This document shows positions 48,701 through 60,478 of a DNA stretch of 64,000 nucleotides, in pieces. Origin of the DNA: Glebionis coronaria (lineage: Eukaryota; Streptophyta; Magnoliopsida; Asterales; Asteraceae); NCBI GenBank assembly GCA_025667525.1, contig CM046877.1:32322255-32386254 (forward strand), given 5' to 3'. The notes beneath the pieces were generated by a model. It was not told the DNA's origin and did no database searches. It worked only from the letters and a program-made list of their open reading frames with translations. The position numbers and the translations under genes are program-made. Position 1 is the stretch's first letter. Every line of letters starts with the position of its first letter.

Positions 48701-49187
48701 GAACTAATTCGTTTTTAGCCAGATGATTAATAGCATCAAAGTTAAGATGAGATAATCTGCGATGCCATAACCATGACTTGGTCTTAGATGCTTTAGAGAG
48801 AAGACATACTGGAGAGGCGGCCATCATGTCTTGTAGGGACAACGTATAAAGATTTGCACCACGAGATCCCTTCAACAAGTCTTTTCCTTCCAAGTTGCGG
48901 ATGAAACAAGTATGTTGTCGAAAAGCAACCTCTAGGTTGGAATCACAAAACTGTCCTACTGAAAATAAGTTATGACCAAGACCTTCTACATAGTATACCC
49001 TTGAAATCGTAACGTTTCCAATCTGATATTCACCATACCCTATTATCTTTGCTATATGATCATTACCGAATTTAACCGTACCAAGAAACTTGCTGACGAA
49101 ATTTCGGAGCATCGAGCGATCTCCGGTCATATGCTTTGAACAACCGGAGTCCAAATACCAGAGGATGATTTGGACCACCTGAAAATA
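45711..49187 (-). pseudogene. pol of copia element 2, near-intact
   Basis: Residue numbers count from position 49178. Protease Asp-Ser-Gly at 10-12; HHCC finger His139, His144, Cys173, Cys176; integrase triad Asp204, Asp267, Glu303, the canonical D,D(35)E spacing. RT YVDD begins at about residue 829. RNase H carries [14 protein letters not shown] and YCDNKS. The frame is continuous apart from TAG at 46560-46562 (CAG in element 1, ISQNPRG) and TAA at 45813-45815 (AAA in element 1, FTKAL), which removes the last ~33 codons. It is in the -1 frame relative to gag, overlapping it for 61 nt. Confidence 0.92.
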
Positions 49188-52100
49188 TCACCACACGAAG
49201 ACAATGTAGAGGTATCAGAATCTGAATGTTCCTTGTTATTAGCAGGTACAAATTTAATAATCTTAGATTTGCTAACTTTAGGTTTCTTAGATTTCCTAGC
49301 CTTCTTCTTCCTAGTTGGTGGTGTAGATTCTAGTTGGCTTAAATCCTGAGGTATTTCTTCACTGATAGGCACTATAGTAGGGGCTGACCTAATTAAAGGG
49401 CGCTGTTTCCATACTTTAGTGCTAGTGTGCCTAACTAAAGGACGCTCAGACCTAACCTCAATGGATGCATTCCTAGTTAAAGGGCACATTGTTCCATCTA
49501 ATGTAAAGGTCCTACCAGTGGGACGCCATTGCCAGCCAACTTGGGCACGAGTTCTACCAGTTGGCTTCCATTCAAGATTATTCCTAATGGCATTCATTTC
49601 ATTCACATGATCAATAAGACACAAATCATGACGTTGGGAAAACATACATTCATTACAATTCCAACAATTCAAATTAGAATTCACGAATGGTTTAGGCTTC
49701 TGCACAGGCACAGAGCTTTTAGTCTTAACATGATTCTTTTTATTTTAAACTGAACTAACATTCCTATGGTAAGCTTCTACTTTCTTCTTGTTGGTACTAC
49801 TAGTGGAGGGCTTGATATTATCTTTCTTGAGTGGCGATCCTTTAGCCTTAGTAGACTCTTTTACTCCTATATAAGGCAAAGTGGGAACATTAGCAACAGA
49901 TTTTAAAGGTGCCTTACTTGATGGTGCCAGTGACGGTTTTGCTCCTGGGGTCTTATTGAATGGAGTTACAGCAATGGGTCGATTAGTGAGTAGTGCAGAA
50001 CCTGGTTTACCTATGTATTGCAAGTAGGCTAAGCAATATTGAACACGCTTAATATATTCATGGGCTGAATAATAGTAGCTACTTGAGGGATCTAAGGCAT
50101 AAAGATCGTCTAAGATATCCCTAACAAGATCTACATGCTTAATTGCATTCCTCATATAATCATCGTAGGTAACCGGGTTTTTCTTATGGAGCGGGTTCTT
50201 ATAGAGCACTACTGACTTGGTTGTTGGAGCACTAGTGGACGGTGCAGAGTCGGTAGCTAAGTTATCAACAACTTCTTGTCGGGTGAGAAGAAGTGTCTCC
50301 TTTAACTCGGCCAAAACCATGTTTTTGTCAATGAGCAGGATGTTTAAGTCAGAGATTTCTTCACACTTTTGGTTCAGTTGTTCAACATAAGATTGTTGTT
50401 GTGCTGCATTAAAAGCTAAGCGTTCTTCTATTGAACCATAAAGAGCGGATAGTCCCTATCTTGCCCGATCCATCTCCCCTAGAATAGACGAAAGTCTAAT
50501 TTCTAAGTCCTGGTTTTTAGACTCTGCGGCCTCTAGTTCCAATTTTAATGTTTCATTTGATGACACATCTCTCTTCAATCTCATAATCTCTTCCTCTAAT
50601 GTCTTAACTATTGCAATCATCTTGTCACTCGTCTCAACACCGTTTTCACAACTATTTGTTATCAAAAGATCCTCATTTTGAGTTTGCTATTTTAATTCTA
50701 AAGATATACAATGTTGTTCTAGTTGATTAAAGCATTTTGAAAGTAAATTGTAAGAATCTTGTAGCTTTAAAAACTCAGCGTTAGATTCGTGACAAGAATG
50801 ATTATCTACCTCATTTACAGTATCAACAACATTTACAGAGAGATCACACACATCATCACATATATTCACAGCATCACAGTTAATCATAGCGGATGTAAGC
50901 TCATTCGAAAAATTGACATTTACAGTAGTAAGCACATCACACGAAATTACTTGGGACAAGAATCGGTCATATTCAGATAAAATCTTTTCCTTTTCAATTA
51001 GTTGTAGTTCGTAAGCGGTGTCCATTTCATAAAACACTTTTTGAACTTCTCCAATTTCAAACTCAAGATTTTCCTTAAGAGATGCAAAACTTCCTTTTAG
51101 ACTTTCGACAAATGGATTGATCTCATTCTTAAACACCTCGTTCATGTGTTCGAAAGCCCATTCTCCGACGTTTAGGCCATTTGAAGTCGTACATTCCAAA
51201 ATGACCTTGTCAAAATTAGTAAAGTATTGATTAATCTCTTGCAAGTTTAACCATACAGTGCTAACAGGTGGAAGATCCTTTGGAATTTCCTTAGGACCTT
51301 CCATTTTGACAAGTGTAGGAAGTGTACTAGGGTTTTCTTCATTCAACATGTAGGTTGGTGCTGTAATGAGATCTTTGTCCATATGGAAGCGAATTCTAAA
51401 ATCCGTTTTAGCAAGCTCCTGATTCATTTTAAAATAATCACAATCTGGATATTTTGCAAAATTGTATGACCGATTCTCATCAACTAGATCCTTATTGGTG
51501 CGATCATCGAAAATAACAATCGGGTCTAAGACCAATCCTAATTGGGTTGCATTATAAAGTCTTGGACTATGGCTTAAAGCTTGTTTTGCATACCTTGGGT
51601 TAGGGGGGAGGCCTTTTTGACGTGATAAGTTAAATTCTCTAAATGAAGCATCAAATAAGTGCACTAGTTGAGAGGCAGTGCATTGTCTTAAAAGCAAATA
51701 ATCTAGACTTCTGATCTTATTAGCTGCATTAATTTCCATTTCATTCTTCTTAGACTCGAGTAATTCAAAATCCGTTTGAAGTTTTTGAAAATTAGTGACC
51801 ACTAACTCCTTTTCTTTAAGTTCATTAGAAAGATTTGCTCTTAAGTTTTCAATTTCTTGCAAATGACCCATTTGTTTGTTTCGAAAGTGATCATATTCGG
51901 GATTTGTTAGAACACTAGACAAAGGCACTAATTCCAAAGTTTGAACTTTCTCGTTGCTTAAGGCAAGCTCATCAGACAAATTCTTATTCTTAGCTAGGGT
52001 TTCTAAAAGTGCAGCATTCATTTGGCTAAGTAATGTAGTAGGAACCATGACCAAATCTTGTTGAGCAGGAGTATGTGTATGCGAAATGGCTCCCGGTTGT

Positions 52101-53956
52101 GATTCACTCAAAGTCTGGGGACTCACATTGATATTACTATCATTGATTGTCTCCTCATTTGAAAGACTCACCACCGAAGATTCATTCGAATCAGCACGCT
52201 CTTGCACAACTTGATGTGGTTGAATACAAGCATCAGTGGTATTATCAGTGGTATTAATAAGTACCTCAGATCTCTTTTCTGGCCCTAAGCTGGAGATAGT
52301 TGCCATAAGAGCTGCCTTTGCAGATTGAAATTCATCACAGTCTGAGTCATACGCATCAAGATCGTCTGCTTGGTATGCTGCATTCTGTGTGGTGACAACG
52401 TCTTGTTCAGCAATCCCTCGATCAGCAAGAAATGCAAGCTCCTCTTCATCAAGTTCCCTTCCTTGTGCCTGAGCATTCACCAGATAAATCTTTTCTGCAA
52501 ACCATTGACCATCCCTTCTCCTCTTGGGTTTCTTGCAATCCCTGGACATGTGACCTTCTTCCTTGCAGTTGTAGCATGTAATCATTCTCAACTTGCCTGT
52601 GGAATTTGCCCGTGGAGGAGTGTTGACCATAGGAGCAAGATTGACCGTGCGAGCATTGGTGGTTGTAGTAGGTCTCCCCTGATAAGGTTGAATAGGTTGA
52701 ACCATTACTCTGCCATTCTCAATAGTAGCTTGTTGGCGAGAATTGGATGAATTCCTCAACTGATTGTTAGTAGGAGCTGATCCCCTAAATCCTCGTTTGC
52801 TTAATGTCCTTGTGAGATAAACAGACATAGTGGTTAACACTTCAACTGGGTCAGTTCCTTGTTTGAACACAGGAATGGGGACTTCATCATCATCACAATA
52901 CATTGCTTGGTCTTGATGAGCTGCATAATCACTAGAAGGAATACTCATGTGGTCAGGGTAGCTTGTTGGATATGTTGCATTCTCTTGATAAGAAGAATAT
53001 GAAGACTGAGCATAAGGTGCAATGCTTGTTGGGTGAGGTTGTGTAGCATATTGTGATGAAGGTGCATTAAACCGATATTGTTGCTGATGTGAGGTGGGTG
53101 GTTGCGGTAGAATCGAGTATTGGGGAAAGGTTGGTGTCATTTAAGGTGATGGATGATAGGCTTGATGTCCCAAGATATAAGGAGTGTTGTTGTGTGACAA
53201 GCTTGGTTGATTCGCCATCAAAGCTAAGGAATCAGGGTACATACCTCGAGGCGAACGGTGCATGATCACATGTTTCTCATGCTGCTGAAGAAAAGCATAT
53301 AGTTGATCCAAATTGCACTTATGCAAATCCCTGGTTAACTTAACATCGGTAATATACTCACCCCATTCAACTTGAGGTAAAGTATTCAAAAATTTGGTGT
53401 TAACCTGGAATGGAGCAATCACGAGATTGTATACATTCAGATCATTCATGAGAGTAGTGAATCTGAAGTAATAGTCGTGAAGCGTTTCCCCTGGGTTGTA
53501 CGTGAATCTATCAAACAGATCATACAACTGACATTCCCTTTCCTGTTTGGTGAGAGACGTACCTTGTAGTAACACCTTTAGACGTTCCCATAAATCCTTT
53601 GCCACCGTATACTGACTTACCATTCGATAGATGTCATGTGGAAGAGCTTGGAGAATGGTTTGAAGAGCCTTTTCGTCTGCATCGGCAACAAGTTGTTGAG
53701 CTGGTGTAAGTTCTTCAAACTCCCTTGGTCGAGTCACATTGTTAACCACGATGGTACCATAGTCAAGTGGACCATTTAAAATTGACTTAACCATAAGCCT
53801 CCCATATACCGGTTTTCCCTTAAGGTAAGACATCATCCGGCCTTGCCATGCTTCAAAAACTTCTTTGATGAGCATTGGAGGGCGATTATCCGTTCCCGTA
53901 ATGACGGAAATATCCGTAAGTGATGTCATCTGAGGCATTACTGAATTCGGATTCAT
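49127..53956 (-). pseudogene. gag of copia element 2, about 1,609 codons, four in-frame stops
   Basis: A single register from ATG at 53956 (MNPNSVMPQ) to TGA at 49127. It is broken by nonsense codons at 53141-53143, 50687-50689, 50456-50458 and 49745-49747 and has no frameshift. Each stop has a sense codon at the same site in element 1 (for example CAG for TAG at 50456). Layout: capsid-like N-terminus, CYNCKEEGHMSRDC knuckle near 52560-52600, a long linker, predicted coiled coil ([25 protein letters not shown]), a proline/threonine-rich basic stretch, then the CWNCNECMF...HDLC cluster near 49650. The architecture equals element 1, which argues that the extra ~1,100 codons after the knuckle belong to the family. 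Confidence 0.88.
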
Positions 53957-54092
53957 TTTGTTCACTTCAAAGAGACAAAGATTATCGGTTGATCGAGCAG
54001 TGAAGTAAAGCTTGTGAATTGTGTTGAGTTTTTGTTGTAAGAAACCAAGATTAAATCCTCTAAAAAATCGTCGAAAAAACAAGTAAAATATC

Positions 54093-54522
54093 CCTTGATT
54101 CAGAACTTTTGTTGATTCGGAAGTGTTGATTCGGAAGATTTTGGCTTGGAATATCTTGATTCGGAACTTTTGGTTCGGAAGATTTGATCCGGAACTTTCC
54201 TTTGATTCGGAACTTTTCCCTTGATCCGGAACTTTCCTTTATCCGGAACTTTCCCTTGATCCGGAACTTTTTCCTTGATCCGGAACTTTCCTTGATCCGG
54301 AACTTTCCTTGATCCGGAACTTTTGGTTCGGAACTTCTTGATCCGGAACTTTCCTTGATCCGGAACTTTTGGTTCGGAACTTCTTGATCCGGAACTTCCC
54401 TTGATCCGGAACTTTTGGTTCGGAACTTTCCTTGATCCGGAACTTTTGGTTCGGAACTTTTTGGTCCGGAACTTTTGTTGATCCGGAACTTTTTGATCCG
54501 GATGTTTTTGGTTCGGAACTTT
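54093..54522 (-). repeat. 5' leader tandem array of copia element 2, motif TTCCGGATCAA / TTCCGAACCAA
   Basis: About 26 motifs between primer site and gag. On minus the two half-unit types TTCCGGATCAA and TTCCGAACCAA both occur, as in element 1, but with irregular spacing of 14-19 bp and different linkers (AAAG, GG). Confidence 0.92.
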
Positions 54523-54771
54523 ACTGGGTAAACAGAAACTTGTTTCGTGATGAACAGTCGATCAAAAAATGAAGATTAAACCCAGATTTTTACCAAATAA
54601 CCCAAAAAGTTTTGTGATTTCTACAATAATAAGTAAAAACTAATACTTATCTACTAATCCCAATCACAAAAACACCAAAAACTCCAAGAATCAAGATGGA
54701 TCTTCTTAAAGAACACTAATACAATCAAAAACTAAAAAACCACACAAATCATTACCTTAAATCACCCCATA

Positions 54772-54783
54772 GCTCTGATACTA
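54772..54783 (-). other. primer binding site of copia element 2, one mismatch
   Basis: On minus TAGTATCAGAGC, one base off the initiator-Met site, two bases from the 5' LTR. Confidence 0.85.
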
Positions 54784-54785
54784 AA

Positions 54786-55105
54786 TGTAGAATCTTGATA
54801 ACCAATGAATCTATGAAGTGGGTTGATGTTTTCTAGAGAGAGAAACTAAAGAGAGAAAGTGAGAGAGAAACTATGTCTTTTTATTCAAGTAAAAACAAGA
54901 AAATGAACAACAACCAACCCCTTTCCATGGTGGAAAGGGGTATTTATATCCAAGGCCTTATTTGGACTTGGGCCGGCCCATGACAAGCCCATGGGCCGGT
55001 TTTTTACTTAACTTAATAAGTAACACTAACTACGAGCTATTACAACATAAATAATATTGTGGAGTGACCGAAACTTCTAATATACGTTAAAACGTATTTC
55101 TAACA
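54786..55105 (-). repeat. 5' LTR of copia element 2
   Basis: 320 bp, TGTTAGAAAT start on minus. It differs from the 3' LTR at about four sites. TATA complement at 54941-54948, with a TTTCCA/TGGAAA hairpin on its transcript side and a CCGGCCCATG palindrome on its upstream side. Confidence 0.93.
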
Positions 55106-55110
55106 ACAAA

Positions 55111-56670
55111 TGATTGACCTCACGTCTAATGAGATGACACTTTTATCAAATGTTGATTCCAGTTAACTAACTTTTCATAGTTTTTTTCAAGTATTTATGG
55201 AAAACGCACATCTATTAGCATTACAAGTTTCTAGTACCACTTCTTAGATAAACTTTGCAATAATTTTGACAACATAACAACATTTAATTTTCCGCAATAT
55301 TTTTTCACACTTTGAACATGAAGAGGCTTACAACTTATAAGAGAATAAATACACTGATAATAAACCAATGAATGAATCACAAAACTGACCATAAAACTGA
55401 CATGGCGAACACTGAGGTATCTCACACTCTGATTATCCAACACTGATAGCTATAAACTCTGGTCCGCGGGCTTATGCTGTAATGCCAGAATCCTGCATAA
55501 TTGATAGGTTTTGACGAGATATTATTTTGTACAAAATACAATCGCTTTGAACATTTGTACTCCTTTTCAATGCAAAGAACATAAATTTTTGGCAAGAAAT
55601 TAAAGACGATTTTGAAGTAAAAATGTCAAGTACAATGGCAACTTTAACATTTATATATCCACAGTATCTTGCAGCTTACTCTTGCATACCATAGTTTTCT
55701 TATTTTCTGAATAATAAAGTGATAAATTGGATGAATTAACTATTGGAATAAGCAAAAATAAACTTTTCCCTCCATGTTAATGTGTAAAAATAAACTTTTC
55801 CTCCATGTTGATGTGTTTCACTCCAAAAGAAAAAGAATGTGCAAAGTACACTCCCATCATTTCAAATAGAGCCAAAGTGTCTGCATTTTTGTCATGTCTC
55901 TATATACTTAACTGAAGTTAACAAGAAGAAGAACACAACCCACAAACCCTATTTTTTTTATTTTTTTTAAGTGAGGGTACTGGTCATTAGAAAACGCAAC
56001 TCCCCTTATGTTATTAAAGATATAATTGGCTAGCAACTATGAAAGCAACACCAAAGCCGATAACTTCCATCTCTAGGAAAACAATGTATCACATGATGAT
56101 TTAATTGTTATGCTATCTAGATCATATTTTTTCAACAAATGATTTAGGTGGTGTTTGAAGATTTATTAATTGATTTAATTTGAATAAACTGAATTAAATA
56201 AGTTATATAAAAAATGTTTGATTGTGACTTAATAAAGAAACACGACTTAAAGTATTAAGTAATAACTAAAACTGTCTGTATTAATGAAAAAATATAACAA
56301 ACAGATGGTTTTCTTATTTAATGTGTGAGTTAGACATAAAGGTTACTTTGTATATATATCATTGCAAAACACTTTTAAAAAACAGACCCACCGTATTAGG
56401 TATTTCCTTTATAGTTTATAGTGTCCATTCTTTGTTTCTTTATGTGCGACTCTTTGTTGAATACTAACATGCGTTTATCGAATTGTAACTGCTTAGAATC
56501 GAACAAGGTTCATTATGTTCAAGTTACATGGGGACATCGAATTCTTAACTTAGCGGCCGCATGCACTAACTGAAGTACCTAGTAAAATTTGAACTTTAAA
56601 TTTTATGTGACGAAATTTGATGACTTATCATTGTCATTTGTTTGGTGTTTAAAATTACTAATAATTGCAT
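55111..56670. other. unassigned AT-rich DNA
   Basis: No ORF with recognisable motifs and no RNA gene seen. A direct repeat of TAAACTTTTCCCTCCATGTT occurs near 55765 and 55795. A possible degraded MITE near 56150-56310 has GGTGGTGTTTG facing CAAACAGATGG. Confidence 0.4.
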
Positions 56671-57108
56671 ATAAAGGTGTCAATAATCTTGATCTGATTT
56701 GGATTCGAACCTGACGCAAACTTGACTCGAGTATATTTAGGTTGAATTACTCGGTTTCAAATTCTAACTCAGTCAATCGAGTTAACCTGACTCACTCAAA
56801 TTTAAAATCAAGTTAAATATCGGGTATGAAAGTTTTGTCTACCTCAGGTTCAGGTCAACCCGATTGACCCAGATAACTTTTTTTAATATAAATTCTATTT
56901 ACAAAGAGTAAAAAAAGGATTCTTTTAATATTTTATTCGTATTTGACTTGATCTGAACCCGAATTGATCTGATTCAACTTGAACTAGGCCCATTTGACCT
57001 AAACCTGACTAGCCAAATTGAAATAAAATCAAGTTAAGTATATTAACCTTGACCTGAATTAAACCTGACTTGTTTGACATGAACTCGACCAACTCGATCC
57101 GATTCACA
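56671..57108. mobile_element. fold-back element rich in GACCTGA/TCAGGTC words
   Basis: The ends AAAGGTGTCAATA...GATCTGATT and GATCCGATTCACACCTC are imperfect inverted copies. The body consists of repeated half-palindromes such as AACCTGACT and GACTTGATCTGAA. The next element is inserted right at its end, so its own TSD cannot be read cleanly. Confidence 0.5.
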
Positions 57109-57116
57109 CCTCTAAC

Positions 57117-57552
57117 CATGGTTCTAAAAGGCTCGCAAAGGCTTCGCAATGGCCTCGCAAAGGCGTAAGGCTCCACCTTCACGGCACGCTATAGGCGAAG
57201 GCGTGAGGTTAAGGCTTGACGTGCAATGAGAAGCAAAAAAGTATCATAAGGCGTGATACATCATGATGGATCGAGGCTTTCTTCATTTTGATTGCGATAA
57301 AATCGATTTCTTTTATATAGAAATGAAAACGATTACATGTAAATATAGTTTTTTGCCTTTAGTTTGTATGTAAGACGCTTTTGTAAACTTAATACATTTG
57401 AAGTATGATATAAATACTAATAATTTATAAATATTTTCGTATTTTGTGCCGCTTTACTTCACGCCTTAAAAACGCAAAAACTTCGCTTTAACCACTAAAG
57501 CTTGATGCTTGATCATGCCGCCACGTCACAACTCACGCTATTTAAAACCTTT
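57117..57552. mobile_element. hAT-like MITE, 8-bp TSD
   Basis: 436 bp with inverted termini CATGGTTCTAAAAGGC and, from the other side, AAAGGTTTTAAATAGC. The flanks CCTCTAAC at 57109-57116 and 57553-57560 match exactly over 8 bp, the hAT length. The interior has multiple AAGGCGTGA / GGCGTAAGGC words. Non-coding. Confidence 0.85.
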
Positions 57553-57560
57553 CCTCTAAC

Positions 57561-58146
57561 TACATATATGCATGTAAGTATTAAACATGGTATCTTCCTT
57601 TGGAAGGTATACAAAATATAATTTGTTGCTTTAAGAACTTGTTAAGTCCATTCAAAGCAAAGTTGACCCTCCTTTGCTTGTACTAAACTCTCATTAGAAC
57701 ACACAAGGACAACATAGTAACTTCACAATCAACCAAGATTCATGGCTCATTGGCTTGTCCCCAATGGGGCCTAGAAGGGTATCTTTTGTGATTCCTACAA
57801 TGACAAGTTGTATCCTCATAGACGATGGTTTCCATGAGACATTCTTGTATAGCAAAGGGTAAATTTGGAATTATCATATTTTGGCAACAACATAATGGTC
57901 ACTTTTATCGAGGACCATGAACACAAGTGGCTAAACCACACTTGGTGCACTATCTACCAAGTCAAGTTACGAAGTTGGCCTTTTGATATCAACGTCACGA
58001 ATATTGTTCATTTGTATAATTGTATCTATTGGTGTTTGGCTCAGCTGTTTTTGGCTTTTTGCCATACGTTAATGTAGAGATATTGTTGTTTTTTTCATAC
58101 ACAAAATAATTTTCGACTTTATGAAAATAACAACATGTTTTAGTTG
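57561..58146. other. unassigned DNA
   Basis: Less AT-rich than its surroundings, without a supportable frame; the 70-codon frame at 57865-58077 shows no motif. Confidence 0.35.
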
Positions 58147-58154
58147 ATAACGAG

Positions 58155-59005
58155 CAGAGGTGGCGAATCTTGCCTATCAGGCTAACTCTGATCTTAAACC
58201 TAAAATTTTCAAACATAACTCTAAACCAAAAATTAAGATATGAAAGTTAAATTTATACCCTTAAATCATATTTTTTTAAATTAATTTTATCCATCCATAT
58301 GTTTTTATAACAAAATTTTGTAACAACCTTGATAACAAACAATTCAAAAAACTTTTATCTTTAAATTGATATATTTTTTGATATATTTAAACTTTTTATA
58401 ATCTAATTTTATCATATTTTCTAAAAATTCGTGTTATTTAATTCAACATCCAATTTAATATAATTTTATTAAATTTTAATTTCTTCGTTTCTAATGAGTT
58501 TATTTAAGTTAATTTTTTTTTTTACTATTTTAACTTTAATTTAAACCTTAGTAAACTTGTAATATGTGTTCGCTAAAAAAGTAGTTATCGGGTACTTGCC
58601 GTTGTATTGCGCGGGTACAATGCTAGTTTTGATAAATATGGGCACTTTTTGTCCATATTTAAAAAAAGATGAGACACCTTTTACCCATTCTTTATTATTA
58701 ATGGGCTAAACGGGCGCATATGTAAGAAACTTATGGGCTTAATGGGCGCAAATGTAAAACACTAATTAGGTTACTCGACGGATATTTTACGTTTAGTTTT
58801 TATTCCCGGCTTTTAAACAAGTATTTTTATTTTTTTAATTCTTCGTTTTTATATGTCTTTTTTCTCATTTTAACTTGCGCCCGTTTAGCCTACCCGTTTC
58901 GCCCGCCCGTTTTGCCCGTGCACATTTTACCTGCGTCCATTTGGCCCACCGTCTGTTTAACACGTCGACCGTTTAACCTGCCACCCGTACATTTTGTCAC
59001 CTCTA
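58155..59005. mobile_element. hAT-like non-autonomous element containing a Helitron end
   Basis: Starts CAGAGGTGGCGAA and ends TTTGTCACCTCTA (inverse TAGAGGTGACAAA). It is flanked by the exact 8-mer ATAACGAG at 58147-58154 and 59006-59013. The right half has ACGGGCGCAT and CCCGTTTGCCC-like words common in such plant elements. A Helitron 3' terminus lies inside at 58626, so this is probably a nested insertion. Confidence 0.65.
58592..58626 (+). mobile_element. Helitron 3' terminus (plus strand)
   Basis: Stem GTACTTGC pairs with GCGGGTAC (two T:G pairs, as if two C had mutated to T). Four bases after the stem comes CTAG, followed by T. The AT-rich sequence upstream (58230-58590) is the likely body; its 5' end is not identified. 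Confidence 0.5.
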
Positions 59006-59341
59006 ATAACGAGTAACATGACACGTAAAACTGAAAAGCATAACTTAAACAAAAAAATTGAGAAATCAAAACCATCATCAAATCGTGTATGACTTTCAAG
59101 TAAAAAGTTAAAAATTCAAACCTCATTAGATATTTACATTTAAAGATGATCATAAAAATTTACTTACGATAACTTTGAACTATTAAAAAATAGTCGTCTG
59201 AAATTTGTTGGCTTACAATGTCGAACCAAAATTTTAGATACACTCAAAATTTGAGAAATCGAAACTAAAAACCAATTAAAGATTGATGGTTTTTTTTTTT
59301 ACTCCAACTTATAAAAACCAAAGTTTATGGTTCAGTTTTTA

Positions 59342-60478
59342 TTATATAAAATTATAATTTATATGGTAGGAGAAGACAAACGGGTAACAAACTATGCTAG
59401 TCTTTTTTTTTATAACAAAACCAAATCTATTAAATATAACATTTAGTAGTTCCACCGCCTCAGGTGCAAGAAAACCAAATGTAACAAACGCAAAAGGCAT
59501 AAATAGGTGTTGATTTTCAACACATACTTTCTCGTACTTGTTCACTTTCCCCGTGGCCGCTTTTATAGTAGCCTGACCCACTATAAAATCCTGACTGCTT
59601 AATCTCACAAGAGTAGAAACCTTTGTCAAATCAACGTATGAATGTTTACCTCCGACCCATCCAAAAACCAAAATGTCAGCGGGTCTCAGTGTGGATCTTC
59701 CATGTGACGGGTCGGTCAAGAAATTCACATGTGCCTCTTTGTTGGCGAAGATTCTGACACGCCTACATATGTAAAAAAGAACGTCCCTAACAAAATCGTG
59801 TCGGTGTTTGAAGCTCAGAAGTTCCTTACAATGAACCGCGTGTTTCCCAAAAGAATCCAAACATGCCTTGCGACAAACATGCCATATCTCATCAACTGGA
59901 AATAAGGGAATCATAGGGCGATACTTAAAGATAGTGCGGTATTCCACCGACGACATATGCTGACCGAGACCGTTTATAGGGATAACTAGTAGAAAATCGT
60001 GAGCATGTGGAGCGCGTAGGCACTCAAAAACTGCTTTATGTCTAACCGTCATGTCAAAATGGACTTCCATATCTTTGACCATCTCATTAAAAAGGACACT
60101 CGCCAATATTTCTTAGGATTTAGTTGGGACGGTGTCCTTATTAGCAAAAATGCTAACATCAAAGCTTGAAATCGTATCACGAAGATACGCCAAAGCAGAA
60201 ACGTAATCATCATCCATAGCACATATGCCACTGCCACGTAAGATGTGGTCTTGTAACACCCAAGATTGGGCCATCGAGGCCACAAAAGCATAAGAGGAGA
60301 CCACTTTTGTCGAGTACAAGCCCAAACCACCACGACGGATGGGTAAAGAAATAAGTCTCCACTGCAAGTAACCAAAGAAAGGCCCTCCACAAACCATTAT
60401 ATTCTCGATTGATCGACGCAAACCTTTGTCAAAAAACAATGTCGCCTCTTCAACGTGTATAAGTTGACAGGTCCTTAA
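59342..60478 (-). pseudogene. 3' part of a LINE-type reverse transcriptase ORF with R2-like endonuclease motif
   Basis: Two blocks lie in one frame. From 60478 to 60113 the frame includes FDKGLRRSIENIMVCGGP and LPIRRGGLGLYS, the segment that follows the RT thumb. After one TAA (60113-60115) it continues for 254 codons. There, CRKAC...HAVHC is followed by a HRHDFVRDVL stretch, then RPAD-x14-D (LRPADILVFGW...YVD). A Cys/His knuckle followed by (R/K)PD-x12-14-D is the signature of restriction-like endonucleases of R2-type LINEs; here Ala separates Pro and Asp. The first knuckle Cys seems replaced by Trp. The abrupt left end of homology at 60478 fits 5' truncation, usual for LINEs. The RT YxDD lies outside the copy. 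Confidence 0.65.

Larger units (their letters stand above)
41151..55105 (-). mobile_element. copia element 2, complete, 13.96 kb, minus strand
   Basis: 320-bp LTRs at 54786-55105 (5') and 41151-41470 (3') differ at about four positions (~1.25%). The 5-bp flanks ACAAA at 41146-41150 and 55106-55110 match exactly. The order on minus is LTR, primer site, leader array, gag, pol, a 4.2 kb 3' region with a second array, polypurine tract, LTR. It is the same family as element 1, in opposite orientation about 12-14 kb away. Gag and pol are full length in continuous registers, interrupted only by nonsense codons, so it is young but probably inactive. Both flanks belong to the unassigned DNA at 40.7-41.1 kb and 55.1 kb onward. 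Confidence 0.95.
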
